Shown here: positions 10,901 through 24,200 of the stretch, piece by piece
How the letters are laid out: each line of letters starts with the position of its first letter
How positions within the stretch are numbered: the first letter of the stretch is position 1
Assembly: GCA_964016985.1 (NCBI GenBank)
Contig: OZ024830.1
Coordinates: forward strand, 80,688,386-80,752,385
Source: Anodontia alba
Taxonomy: Eukaryota > Mollusca > Bivalvia > Lucinida > Lucinidae
Length of the DNA: 64,000 nucleotides
Direction: 5' to 3'
The notes under the pieces: model-generated
Database searches by the model: none
Seen by the model: only the letters and a program-made list of their open reading frames with translations
What the model was told of the DNA's origin: nothing
Position numbers and translations under genes: made by a program

Positions 10901-11282
10901 GCCAGCATAGCCAATGTGTTCAGACGACTTGTCATTAAAAAGTGCTGCATCACTATGAAAAAAAAAGTGCCATAGGAATATATGCTGGCAGTTAAGGCTC
11001 AGCAGCCTATGCATGCAAGGTTCTCACTAACTCCAAATATGGGTCCTAGACTCATATTTTGCTGTTTGGAACTCTTATTTTTCTGGGAAATGTAGCAAAA
11101 TTGTAAAGTAGTATGAAACATCTGGGAGAAAATGGGTTTGAGACCCCTATTTTTAGAATCCAACTGAGAATCTTGGCATGTATGCAGTCTGATTGGGGTC
11201 TTAGCTGTCCAATTACAGAAACAGTTGATAGTGTAGAATATATGAATACAATGTACATGTATATAGCAAAAGGTTCTCATCT

Positions 11283-11555
11283 GGGCCCAGTTGTCTAAAT
11301 CATTGTTAGCTTTACAAGCTTGTTAAAAACTAACTCATTAAATGTTGTAGCTAAGGTGTTTTCAAATACTTTGATACTTTTGCTGCAAAAAAATGTGAGT
11401 AGCTTTTGCATACAATGCAAAAGCTACTCACATTTATTTTCAGCAAAAATATCAATGTATTTGCGATATTTCAAGATAGAAATTTTAACGTCACTTTAGC
11501 TAACAACTTTGTCACATCAGCTAACAACGTAGTTAAGTTTTGAACAACTGGGCCC
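11283..11555. mobile_element. family F foldback MITE (gggcccagttgt ends)
   Basis: The termini gggcccagttgtctaaatc and ttgaacaactgggccc are inverted. The inner hairpin is gtgagtagcttttgca / tgcaaaagctactcac. The same family occurs at 39759, 51086 and 61905. Confidence 0.8.
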
Positions 11556-11656
11556 TGATTGTGTGGCTTCTTTGCTCAAATGGATCTCTACTGTTCTCAT
11601 ATGTCCTCCAACTCAGTTGTATTTTACAGCATTCTTATATACAGTGACCAAATTTC

Positions 11657-12040
11657 TAGATAAAAGGAGAATCCAGATAATTATTTTTATTTCTCCATAA
11701 AAGCATATGTTGTAGGTACACCACAACCTCTTTATAACACTATTGTTGGGGTTCATAGCATAAACTGTGTTAAACAACTGTGTTATATCCAAACAAAAAT
11801 GTATAGATTATATTGAAAAATGACCATTTATGGTCATTTTTCAATATAATCTATACATTTTTGGGATCCATCTTTGAACCGTGTTATATCCAAAACCATG
11901 TTATAACAAACCGTGTTATAAAGAGGTTGAAGGGTACTACCTAAAAGAAGCACCTAATCTGTACTACAACATACCTTTTTATGCAGAAATAAGAAATGTA
12001 TTGGTACTTTTTGGTTGCAAAAAATGCCTTATCTCGAGCT
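11657..12040. mobile_element. family B MITE split by a family G MITE
   Basis: The left part ends at catatgttgtaggtac, about 11717. The right part resumes at gggtactacctaaaagaagc, about 11932, and runs to cttatctcgagctc. The gap is filled exactly by the family G element. Confidence 0.6.
11721..11931. mobile_element. family G foldback MITE (caacctctttataacac ends)
   Basis: The inverted ends are caacctctttataacac and gtgttataaagaggttg. The inner palindrome is aatgtatagattatattgaa and its complement around tgaccatttatggtca. A half copy lies at 62355-62475. Confidence 0.8.
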
Positions 12041-12589
12041 CAGAGTGACCATAAGGTGATATTTTAGAATGATTATTATGTTCCCCCAAATATGGGGAGG
12101 GTGACATATTGATTTTGGGGTGGATCCCATTGCTGTCGACATCAGTGTCTGCATTGGCATGACACTTGCTTGTCTGCACAATATCTTGTGAACTAGGATT
12201 CTTACTAAATTTTCATGGGTATATGATTTGGACATAACAAAGAGCTGATTAGTATTGGTGACCTTGACCTAATTTTCAAGGTCATAGCAGTAGAAAAAAC
12301 AGAAACTTCACAGTTGGTGAGGTCTGTTTTCTCTGAAAACACTGTTGCTTTTTTATGATTAGTTTTGTTTCTGCACCAAACATATTTTGTACCATGATCT
12401 TTGCTGTATACAAGATTGCAATACATCCACTTTGCCGAGCATTTAGATGGCCCCCAAAGTGGACATTCTGCAATCTTGTTGTGGGTAATTATTAGATAGG
12501 CAATAAGAGAATGAGTTAGAATGAAAATCTGAATTAGGTTTTGTTATTTCTCCCCAGGCTCAGATTCTGCTGGAGACCAAATTTAGCTT

Positions 12590-12660
12590 GTAACTGTATA
12601 GACCTTTAGCTTGTAACTGTATAGACCTTTAGCTTGTAACTGTATAGACCTTTATCGCAT
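12590..12660 (+). repeat. 24-bp triplication
   Basis: The phrase ttagcttgtaactgtataga cc is repeated three times in a row. The surrounding 12040-13045 is otherwise unrecognised non-coding DNA. Confidence 0.8.
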
Positions 12661-13046
12661 GCAGACTTTATTATCATCCTTCTGTGTCTTTGACAGAACT
12701 GAAATACTTTTGAAGAGATGTGAAACATAAAATCATCCGTCATCTGTTCAAGATTGTATAGTAATGTCATTAGCAGTTTGAGTACCAACACGTTTCGTTA
12801 GAGTGATAGGAAAAAACATTAAGTCCTCTCCAAATAAAAATCAACCTTATGATGTATGCAGCCTGCATAGAACCAGGTCAGTCTTGGGCATGATGCAGCC
12901 TAATCAGGGTGTATGCTGTTTGCTAATGTTTAAGACCCATACAATGCAATTAAGGTCCATACAACTTGATTGCAACAAAAATTGCACTAGGTGGATGCCC
13001 AGGCCAGTTTGTGTCTAGGAAAGTTGAATAGGTCATTTTCGGTTTG

Positions 13047-14395
13047 GTCAGCCTCATTATACCCCTCATTGAAGGGGTATATAGTTTTCGTCCTTTCCAT
13101 TAGTCCGTTCGTCTGTCCACCCATCTGTCCGTCCAGATATGATTCTTTAACCATGTTTTACTTTAAAGTTTTTTGATTACTTATAACTCTGCAGCCACTG
13201 ATCAAAAACTTTTCATATTTGGTATGGAGGCACCTGGGAGGGTTCTCTTCCATTCTACTTGTATGAACCCCTGGGTCATGCCCCGGGGCGGGGCAAGAGG
13301 TCAAAATCTAGGACACCCCAATAAAGTAGTATTTTGCAGTATGTTTATACAAACAACCTCTTATTAAAGAAGGATGGGTATCAGACATGTTTATTACAGT
13401 GTAATTCAGTGTAATATGGTCAAGGTCATTGTTTTCATGCTGCAATGATTTTGACATATATTTTGAAGCCTATTTCATGGATTAATGCCTCAATAAAGTA
13501 GTTTGTTGCAGTTTGTTTATACAAACAACTTCTTAAAGAAGGATAGGCATCAGACATGTTTATCACATCAGCATTCAGTGTAATAAGGTCAAGGTCATTG
13601 TGATCATATTTTCATGCTCCAGCGATTTTGCCTAATATTTTGAAGACTATTTCATGGATTAATGTGAAACTTGGAATACAGGTTCTTTAAGACACCACAA
13701 TTGACAGCATAACAAATCTAGGTCACCTTGACCTATATTTCATGGTCCAGTAATTTTGCCTCATATCTTGAATGTTAATTGATGTATGAATATCATTATT
13801 TGGGATTATGAATTTGTATGATCCAACAGTTGACCTAAAAGTAAATGTAGGTCACTGTGACCTATATTTCATAGTCCAGTGATTTTATGTTACATCTTGA
13901 AGACAATTTGATGTATTACTGTCATATTCTGTGACCTTTATTTCATAGCCGTGTGATTTTGTCTTATATCTCCCACTATTTGATACCTTAGTGTCATATT
14001 TACATATAATGACACAGTGTGACCCAAACTTTCACCTTAAATATAAGTCAGTATGATCTATATTTCATGGTTTAGTGATTTTGCTTAATATCTTTTAGAT
14101 TATGTAATGGATTAACATCATAGTTGGTATAATGCATCAGTGTGACCATCAGATTAATTTCTCAAGTATATGTAGGTCAATGACCTATATTTTATGGCCC
14201 AGCAAATTTGCTTCATGTCTTGAAGACTATTTACTCCAGGAAAGTTGTACTTGGGATGATAAATCAGTGTCACTCAGAGACTGACATTGTAAACTATATC
14301 TTGCCTTATATCATTGTCATTAACTTTAAAATATTTTATAATTAAGAAATGGTGCCAGCTGGGGGTAATCGTGATCCGCTGGGCACTTGCTCTAG
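13047..14395 (+). mobile_element. long element of tandem 'gacctatatttcatggtcca' phrases
   Basis: It opens with a hairpin (ttatacccctcattgaaggg gtata) and a gtccgttcgtctgtccaccc stretch. About eight imperfect units of about 110-130 bp follow, each with aggtcac.gtgacctat, tttcatggtccagtgatttt and gccttatatcttgaagac. It closes near gctgggcacttgctctag. No open frame of note is present. Confidence 0.65.
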
Positions 14396-14459
14396 TTTCA
14401 TAATAATATTTGTTTACCCTTCATATCTAGAGCTATGATCAGATATGCTATTGCTTCTG

Positions 14460-14655
14460 ATTACAGGAATATCCAGATAAATATATTCTCTTATTTCTCC
14501 ACAGAAACATATGTTGTGGGCATCATTGGTAATTAAATAATTAATGCCCATAACTTATGTTTTAGTTTTATGTTTTAGTGCTCACAACATGTTTTTTGGC
14601 AAAGTAATTAAAAACAATACTTTTGTGTTAAAAAATGTCTTATCTGGAGCTTTGA
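14460..14655. mobile_element. family B MITE, core replaced
   Basis: The outer arms (atatccagataaatat, ttatttctccacagaaacat, gtcttatctggagc) are family B. The central palindrome is changed to aattaaataattaatgccca, so the conserved core is lost here. Confidence 0.6.
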
Positions 14656-15029
14656 ATTATAACAGACCAATGATTTTACCCCTACCCCACTTCCTCTGTG
14701 AATCTGCTAAACCCTTTTGACCCTGAAAACTGAGACAGATTCTTTTGCAAACAGTGTAGATCAAAATGAGCTGTCTCATTAGGATCCATACTGTTAGCTG
14801 TTCTGGTCTTGATTAACGTCTCTTTGTAAGAATGGTACTATCCACATTCTAAGATTGAAGAGTCCACTTCAGAATTTTAGGGGTGAATGGGTTCAGCAGG
14901 GTTGTGATAAAAAAGCTGTTTGATAGGGGATTGAAATTTAGATAACTCTTAGAACTAGGAGGATAAGGGTAAGAGTTAATTATTAGCTCAACTGTTAGAA
15001 CTAGGAGGATAAGGATAGTAGTTAATTAT

Positions 15030-16548
15030 TAGCTCACCTGAGCCGAAGGCACACTGACGAGCTTATATAGTATGACTAGCCTCTGTTGTCGTCATCTGTT
15101 GTCTGTAGTCTGTCGTCTGTCAGCATTTTCAAACATCTTCTCATCTGAAACCACTGGGCTGATTGAAGTCAAATTTCATGTGGAGCAACTGTGGGATGTG
15201 GGAATAAAAGTTTGTTCATGCCGTCCAGGTCACATGACTAAGATGGCTGCTAAGCCCATATAAGGTAAAAGCCCTTCAAAAATCTTCGTCTCCTGAACCA
15301 GTAGGCCGATTGTCATGAAACTTGGTATGTTGCATTGGGGACTCGAGCCAGTCATAGTTTACTCAAAGATGACACTTGTATGACCTCGACCTATTTTAGG
15401 CCAAGGTCAAATTTGTTCACATAGACCTTTGTATGAGAAAAAGTCAAAACCTTGTATTTTTTAGAAATATTGAATCCTGTGGACTCAAAATTGGTAGATG
15501 CAGTGAGCTAAATGAGTAAATGAGACTACATGAGTATTCAAGGTCAAGGTCATTCCTTGCCTATATAAGGTCAAAACCCTTTAAAAATCTTCTTTTTAGG
15601 AACCAGTATGCTGATTATCATGAAACTTGGTATGTAGCATGTGGGACTCAAGCCAATCATAGTTTATTCAAATTATGACTCCAGGATGGCCTTGGCCTAT
15701 TTTATGCCAAGGTCAACTTTGGTCACATAGGCTTTTGTATGGGAAAAAGTCAAAACTGTATTTTTCAGAAACTATTTCAGCCTGTGATCTAAAAATTTGT
15801 AGATGCAGGTAGCTAAATAAGTAAATGAAACAATATGAGTATTTAAGGTCAAGAGCCCAAGGTCATTCATATATGAAAATTAAAACTTATTTTCTCAGAA
15901 ACTACTGGACTATTTGTAACCAAATTTCATAGGGAAGTTTTTAGGAACAAGGAAATGACAATTAATAAATATGAGTTTGGTCACATGACAAATGTGGCCA
16001 TCATGCCCATATATTGTAATGACAAATATGGCTGTCATGCCTGTATATGGTAAAACCTTTTAAGAAAACCTTCTCCGGAACTAATGGACCGATTTTCTTG
16101 AAACTTGGTATGTAGTATTATGGTTTCCAGGCCCTTCATAGTTTATTCAAATGATTACTAGCTTTACCTTGACCCAATTTACATCAAGGTCAAATTTTGT
16201 CGCATATGCTTCCGTATGGGAAAAAGTCAAAATTGTTTATTGTTTTGGAAACTATTGTTGCCTGTGAACTTTAATTTTGTATTTGCAATCAACTAAATGA
16301 GAAAATGAAGCTTCATGAGTAACAAAGGTCGTTTACTCCTTGACCTTCGATCTAAGCACAGAATTTAACATAATCAGCAAATAAACTTACGATACAGACT
16401 CGCAGGTTTCATGATCCTAAGGAGGGACATAAAGCCCCATAACATGAGCCTGGCTTCCAATAAGCATATTAATGGTCAGTCGGACAGTCTTCAATAATGA
16501 CCTTCAAATTCATTTCAGAAAAACACTCAGCACTCAGGTGAGCGGTTT
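15030..16548 (+). mobile_element. element with gctcacctgagc inverted ends and ~270-bp internal repeats
   Basis: The left end is ttagctcacctgagccgaag and the right end is cactcaggtgagcggtttag, complementary over ctcacctgag. A ctgtcgtctgtc stretch follows the left end. Inside are about four units with ttgtcatgaaacttggtatg, catagtttactcaaa, ccaaggtcaaa and gggaaaaagtcaaaac. No protein is encoded. Confidence 0.7.
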
Positions 16549-18080
16549 AGGACCATTGGTCCTCTGGTTAACCTTTTCAGCCCAGCAGACTAAAACCAAT
16601 ACCTGTGCAAACAGTGTAGATCCAGATGAGACTGCTAGTAATGAGCTATCTCATCAGGATATACTCTGTTTGTCATTCTGTTTTTTATTCTAGACTGACA
16701 CTGCAGCAGTGGACAAGTCAAAATTCAAGAATAAAAGAGTCCACTTAAGAAATTCAGGGATGATAGAGTTAATTTTATTAGCAATGTTTTGTTTCAGGAG
16801 GAATAAAACACACACAAAAAATTGTTCAATAACTTTATTTGTTAAACAACATAAAAGATTCAAAATTCAACTTCATTATGGTACATATGTATATTTTGTT
16901 ATTTTTTGTATGTTTTTTGTGTACAACCCTTTAAACCCTGTAGACTGGTATAGACATCTATGCAAACAGTGTAGATCCAGATGAGATGGCTCATCATGAG
17001 CCATCTCATCTGGATCTACACTGCTTGCTATCTTGTTACTGATCATTGACTAAACCCCCTATTTACAAAGAGTGGACATGTCCAAATTCAAAGCTGGAAG
17101 AGTCCATTTCAGAAATTCAGGGATGATATAGTTAATGTACAAAAAAAAAGATGCAATAAAAACAGAACATGAATAGTATAGTTTGTCATATATGGAGCTG
17201 TTTAGCAAATCTAAAAGGCTAGATATTCCTAAAAAAAATAGACATTTTTTTTGTCCAAGAAAGGTTTAGTAAATTGATATATGGTGTTAATACAAAAATG
17301 AAATGTGGCATCTGACAGCCTGTAAAATTTCAGTTAGTCTCTCGTTTTTCAACTGAAATGAAATGATTTTTCATTGTATCTCTGAATTAATGTTGCCAAT
17401 ACCATATATCAATTAACTAAACCTTTCTTGGATAATAAAAAGTTCTGTGGCGCCTTTAAGGCGAATAGCTATGCATTCTGGGGAGACTATTTGCAGTTGT
17501 TTTTATCTGCTTTCTGAAAAGTGGCCTACTCTATTTTTTCTCTTATAGTAAAACTTTTTTTTTAAAGGAAATAGTGCACTTTATAGCATATAATAAAAGT
17601 TACCTAACTTGTTTGAAAAGATGTTAATTCAACAACTTTGTTTTGCTGACACAGCTTTGACAACTGAACACTTCTTATTATCATTTGCAAGATATGACAT
17701 AATAAACATAATGGCACAGCACAAGAATACAAATAAAAGCACACAGTTCAATAGTTATAACCCTTAAAGCACTAAGCAAATTTATAGCAGATAACTGTCT
17801 AAAATTGACCTAATAAAATGTAAACGAGATCTAATGTTGATTGTAGATTCTGATTTGATAAAATTGATATTGCTATTTTCCACCAAAAATAAGACCTGAC
17901 ATTTCATGTGAGTCATCTGCTTGCAGATGATTCACATGAGTTGTCAAACCTTATTTTCTCCAAAAATTAAAGAAAACAACAACATGTATTTCAAGGTGTC
18001 GCCAGCTGTAACTGTGGTTAGTGCTGTAAGAGCAAATAATTGTTAATAAAATATATTTTTCTTCTGTTTCTTTTCTCTTT
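16549..18080. other. non-coding stretch with E-type foldbacks and a D-type hairpin
   Basis: E-type foldbacks (gtgcaaacagtgtagatcca arms) lie at 16600-16680 and 16955-17030, with gagatggctcatcatgagcc at the second centre. A D-type palindrome (ctgacatttcatgtgagtca arms) lies at 17885-17970. The remainder is AT-rich and unassigned. Confidence 0.5.
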
Positions 18081-18089
18081 TTTTTTTCT

Positions 18090-18244
18090 TTATATCATGT
18101 CTGGTTCAATTATGAGGTCTGTAGTAATTTTGAAGCAGATATTTCTCTCAGCAACCATTGGTTGATATCTATGTCTAATTTGAATAAGCTCCACCCAGTC
18201 AGGTTCACTCAGACCACAACAAGTCAGATGAAGAACATTCAGAT
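18090..18244 (-). CDS. FBXO39: FBXO39-like terminal exon, version 2
   Basis: The acceptor is ttctatttttggaag and the entry phase is 1 (G + AT gives Asp). It encodes LNVLHLTCCGLSEPDWVELI, then QIRHRYQPMVAERNICFKIT and ends EPDMI with TAA. It is homologous to the exon at 19199-19335 and about as diverged from it as paralogs are. It could be spliced instead of version 1; both are open and intact. A family C foldback lies just upstream of its acceptor. Confidence 0.72.
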
Positions 18245-21200
18245 CTTCCAAAAATAGAAAAAAAATATTTTTATAATACAGTCGACTCTCGTTATCTCAA
18301 ACTCCAAGGGACTCTCTGAACTACTTCGAGATATCCGTAGTTCGACATATCAGGTTTGCAGAATTGAGGAAAAAATAATTCGATTAACCACATTTAACAA
18401 ACTGATAGGTAACTGGACTTTTGAAGTTAGAGATATATTGAAAATATTGTGGAAAAGAGGAGAAATTGCTCCTCAGGAGCAATTTCTCCTCTTTTCTACA
18501 ATATTTTTCATCTGTTGTTAGGTTTTCATGTATAGGCAGGGACCAGATTTTCACTTCGAGATAAGCGGTTATTCGAGATAAGCGAGGTCGAGATAACGAG
18601 AGTCAACTGTATGTATGCATTAAAGGTGGTAATCTTGGACAATTTTTGTTTGTTTTTGCTATTGTTGCTCTGTGGCTCAAAATAAGGTGCTTTTTACAAC
18701 CAAAGTATTGATATTTTTTTCTGTTTCTGCACAAAACATACCTTGTTGCACCTCATTGAGACGCTTCTAATTAGTACATTAGAAGCCCCTCGTTGAGGCG
18801 TTTCTATTGAGTACCAACACTATATGTTTTCATGGAGAAATGAGAAAATTATTATGTGGATACCTCATCTTATCTGGAGCTTAAGACCATTACTCATTAC
18901 AATTCCCTCAGCAAGGTAATTCTAAAACGTACATAATTGGGATGAAAATAAAGGACAGAAATTATCATTGTAATATCTTTTATGCCTCGAGAACTGGTAA
19001 TGTTGTTTGATCATTAGAGTCACAAAAGTCAAACAAATTAACCTGTAATCAAGACAGAATGGTCCCAAATCTTTTTTTTCCTTCCATCATTTTAATAACT
19101 TTGATCTGATTTACAATATTTTGAAAACGAAATAAAATAGCCTTCATGTGACTTGTTGTGAAGAAGTAATAAAAAAGAATAATAACAATATATATTTTTC
19201 AGAAGTCAAATCTGAAGAGCTTGAAATCTACTCCAAGTCCAACCATGATGTTATGATAGTGGTCTCTGATTTGTATGAAATCTTCCCATTCCATTGCTGT
19301 CACTCCACAAAAAGTCACATGAAGCATAGATAATGCTGAAATAATTTACCAGAAAAGTCACATGAAGCACAGATGATGCTGAAATAATTTACCAGAAAAG
19401 TCACATGAAGCATAGATAATGCTGAAATAATTTACCAGAAAAGTTACATGAAGCACAGACAATGCTGAAATAATTTACCAGAAAAGTCACATGAAGCATA
19501 GATAATACTGAAATCATATGCCACAAAAGTCACAAGAAGTACAAATTATGCTAATTTACTAGAAAATTTATTTGACACATAATCCTGAAATAATGCACCA
19601 GAAAAATCACAAGAAGCATAATGCTTAAATAATTTACTGGAAAAATCACAAGAAGTAAACATATACTGAAATAGTAGACCAGAAGCTAACGCATCAGAAA
19701 GGTCAAATAAAAAATAGATTATGCTGAAATAATTCCTTCTATACTACCATTAACGCACCCATGCTTCTTAATAAGAAAAAAAGACTTGTACTCAACAATC
19801 AGCCAATGTTTGACTGTTGCATACATCAACTTGCAGGCAGTGAAAAAATACTGCTGACATCACTAGCAATCAACATATTTAGAGCCATTAAATGACAGCC
19901 AACAGATGAATGCTGTATGTATCAGCTAGCAGTCAATAGATGAACCAGTCATTACTCAATAGATGACTACTACATAAGTAATGAGTGTTGGCAATCATAA
20001 ACTGCCAGTCAGCCGATGAATGCTGCAGTCATCAGCTGCCAGTCAGCTGATGAATGCTACAGCCATACGCTGCCAGACAACCGATAAATGCTGCAGTCAA
20101 CAACTGCCAGTCAACTAGCAGCTAGGGTTGGTCGGGTGTGGCGAAAGTGTCGTGTATCTTACGTCACCGGGGCCTCAAACTCATACTGGCTTTTATTTGG
20201 GTAAAGCCTGCCATCCTTGTAGCAGGCAAGGGTAGAGGGTGATGTTTTTATTTCTTCTCTTTCTTCAATTTCATTCCTGTTCCTCTTTCTTCCTTGTCCC
20301 TCTCTTTCATCTCCTCAATTATCTTTACTATTTCTTCTATCTCTTCTCCCTTTCTCTTGGAGATGCCACAAAATGGCCCACAAGGGTTGACGTGTCATTA
20401 AAACCCAACACAATCAAACAATGAATGCTGCAGTCATCAACTGCCAGTCAACTAATGAATGCTGCAGTCATGAATTGCCAGTCATCTGATAAATGCGGCA
20501 GTCATCAACCACCAGCTGATAGATGTATGCTGCAAACAGTCAACTGATGAATGCTGCAGTCATGAAATGCCATTCTAATGCACTCGCGTATGTAACGCGA
20601 CGTCTGATTGGATAACGTCAAAAATTTGCGACGGTATATTTAGGGGATAACTGCTTTCAAATTTGGCATTTGGGGAGGTAAATCGGCGGTTTTACGGTCG
20701 GAAATTTCGTTTTACGGCGACGCATCAGCGGAGCCGTAAAACGTAATTTGCGACCGTAAAACCGCCGATTTACCTCCCCAAATGACAAATTTGATGCAGT
20801 TATCCCCAATCTAATGCATTTATTCAGTTTTTTTTCTATAGAAAAAAATGTACTATTTGCACAAAACGACAAGTGCTTCCAGCTGCATGACGTCGGATTT
20901 GCGACAGTATATCGCAGAATATACCGTCGCAAATTTTTGACGTTATCCAATCAGACGTCGCGTTACATATGCGAGTGCATTAGAGTCTGCGATATACTGT
21001 CGCAAATCCGACGTCATCACGTAACGTCGCTTCTCATTGGCTGGCATTTGGTTTTACGCATCTCACAGCACTCATCGCTTTGTGCAAATAGTACATTTTT
21101 TTCAATAGAAAAAATGAATAAAATGCATTAGAATGGGGATATCTGCATCAAATTTGTCATTTGGGGAGGTAAATCGGCGGTTTTACGATCGCAGATTACG

Positions 21201-24200
21201 CTTTATGGCTCCGCTGACGCCGTAAAACGAAATTTCCGACCGTAAAACCGCCGATTTACCTCCCCAAATGCCAAATTTGAATGCAGTTATCCCCATTCTA
21301 ATGCATTTTATTCATTTTTTCTATTGAAAAAATGTACTATTTGCACAAAGCGATGGGTGCTGTGAGATGCGTAAAACCAAATGCCAGCCAATGAGAAGCA
21401 ATAAATGGATAAATGCTGTATTCAACAACTGCCAGTCAATGAATGTTGCAGTCATCAACGCCAGTAAACCTATAAAAGCTGCAGTCATCAACTGCCAGTC
21501 AGCTAATGAATGATATCATCAACTGCTAGTCAACCGATAAATGCTGCAGTCAACACTGCCAGTCAAGTAATGAATGCTGCAGTCCTCAACTGCCAGCCAA
21601 CCGATAAATGCTGCATCCATCAACTACCAGTCAACAGATGAATGCTGCAGTCGTCAACTGCCAGTCACTAGTTACTTGAATGCTTCAGACACCAACTTGC
21701 AATCAACAGATGACTGTTGCAGACAATACTTAGCAGTCGAATGATTAATACTGCTTCCTCCAACATGTAGTCAACTAATTGGTGATGCAGACAACAAGTG
21801 GGCATCATCAGATGACTGATGCAGAAATCAACTAGAAGTCAATAGATATAAATTACAGACATCAGTTGGCAGTCAACAGATGAGTGTTGCAGGTATCAGC
21901 TAGCAGTTAGCAGATTAATCAACTGGTTAATATAATAAATGAATACTGCAGACATAATGAGCGCTGCTGACAATTGGACATCAAAATATGAATATTGCAA
22001 GCAACAACTTGCACTATGTCGATGAATGCTGCTGACACAACTAACAGTCAGTGGATGAATGCTGCAGTCATCAACTGTCAGTCAACAGATGAATGCTGCA
22101 GTCATCAACTGCCAGCCAACAGATAAATGCTACAGACAGTCGACAGCTGAATGCTGCACATATCAACTAACAGTCAGGAGATAACTCGACAGACATGAAC
22201 TGGTATTCCGTAGTTGAATGTTTCAGACACCAACTGGCAATCAGCAGATGACTGGTGCAGACCACGCTTAGCGGTCAGACGATTAACACTGCTGGCATAA
22301 GCATGTAGTCAGCAAACGGGTGCTGCAGACAACAAGTGGACATCATCAGATGATGCAGACATCAACTAGCAGTCAAAAGATATATGCTACAGATATCAAC
22401 TGGCAGTCAGCAGATAAATGCTGCAGATATCAACTGGCAGTCAACAGACTAAACAACTGGTATTCAATAGATGAATACTGCAGATATTATTTGGTATTCA
22501 ACTGATTAATACTGTATGTACCAACTTGCCAACCATCCCAAACAACAGGGTCCTCGATGTCAAGGATGTAGAATTTTACATTGTAGTTTTTTGTTTTGTT
22601 GTTGTTGTTTTCTACAGTCCCATATTTTCTCAATGCCTGAATGAAATAAGTTGATAGTATGACCAATGTTAGATACTCGTTAAATGTTCTTCACCCTTAT
22701 ATATACTGAATTCAAAGTCACAGACTTGGAAATTCTGGTACAGTTTTGTTTAAAGGTTTTTTTTTTTTTTTGTTTCTTTTTTTGTTGTTTTTTTTTTTTT
22801 TTTTTTTTAGTTTTGTTTCTTTACATGTCTCTATTTTATTAAAGTTTGTGTGAACATTGTATTAGTTCGGACTTGGGCTGATATTTGGTACTGGTTCAGT
22901 ATTATTTGTTACAAGATTTATCCTCGCTCAGTGAGCTTGTAGTCGGTGAAAGCCGAGAGGACATTTATATATTATTCACGGCTGCTCATCTCCACACGCG
23001 CGCAACACCGTGTTGTGAAAAGAAAATCGTAAGGAGATCTTTCGGAGATGGTTGCGGAGAGTTTAGATAGCGTCGAAGGTGGTGTCATTTGAAATAAGGC
23101 TGAAATTTTGACACAATCGCCGATATCCAAAATTGGGCGATGTAATTCAACCTCTTATTTAGTCTCCCATATAATCAGACCGGAATTCTAGTCCTTTAAG
23201 CGAATAGGGTACACTTTTAATCCTATTTCTTCCGATGCAATGGTGGTCAGATTTTGCCATTTGGTAACAGTCAGGCATGTAATACTCCAGTTCTTGGAGA
23301 GATTATAAATCTCTGGTCAAATACATCTTCATTTTAGCGAAGATTTAACATGTAACTGTGTAGTTCAAAAGAAAATATATCGCGTTCTTTTGCCATTGCA
23401 CAGAAACTAGGCATTTTATTGACGGCTGGTGTGTAAGGAGAGTGGTGGCGAGTAAAGGGATAGGTGGTGATTAAGAAGACCATAGTTTTTCAACAAGAAA
23501 GAGAGAAAAAGGGTAATAATGGCAGTAGGATTGAAAATTAGGCTTCAGGAACACATTTGCCGTAACTGGATAAGAAATCATACGTAAAACGCGACTGGTA
23601 GTATGAATGCGATGTTGAAAAACCATTGAAAGGACTTCAATTTCGGGCTGATTATACGGGAGACTTAAACAAGAGGTTGAATTACATCGCCCGATATTGG
23701 ATATCGGCGTTCGTGCCAAAATTGCAGCCTTACGAGGGTCGTGCAATAAGTTCTGTCACTAACAGGCTTCCTCAGTTTAATCCCAGGTATATTTTAAAAT
23801 GCTTCTCTGCACTTGAATGGTGTGTTGAATAGCTAACGATACGCGGTTATTTCGCGCAAATCGCTTTCCAAGTGACCGAGTTATTGCAAATTGAAATAGA
23901 TGGTCATATACACTGATTTATTTGTTACATTGGAACATGGACCAGAAAACTGAAATTCATAGCTATATTAAATGCCGCATTGGGCTTAATATAGGTTCAA
24001 AGCAGATATTTAATGAATTGTGTGGTATATATGGATCTCAGACCATTTCAGTGCGCACAGTTTTTAGGTGGGTTAAAGCTTTTAAAGCTGGGAAATTTGC
24101 TGTTGAAGATGGTACCCGTCCTGGAAGGCCTAAAACCTCTGTTACCAAGGCTAACATCGCTGCTGTAAATATAGTGGTCGAACAGGATGCGCGATTGTCT

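Larger units (their letters stand above)
19810..22525. repeat. ~33-bp minisatellite (gaatgctgcagtcatcaact unit), interrupted
   Basis: A unit of about 33-35 bp, gatgaatgctgcagtcatca followed by actgccagtcaaca, recurs for about 2.7 kb with variants (gctagcagtcaa, catgtagtcaac). It is interrupted by a SINE-like element at 20126-20424 and by foldbacks at 20574-21399. Unit length drifts, so no long frame survives. Confidence 0.9.

Noticed and set aside
19810..22525. CRISPR-like spaced repeats
   Set aside because: The window is eukaryotic, units are contiguous and imperfect with drifting length, and no unique spacers are present.
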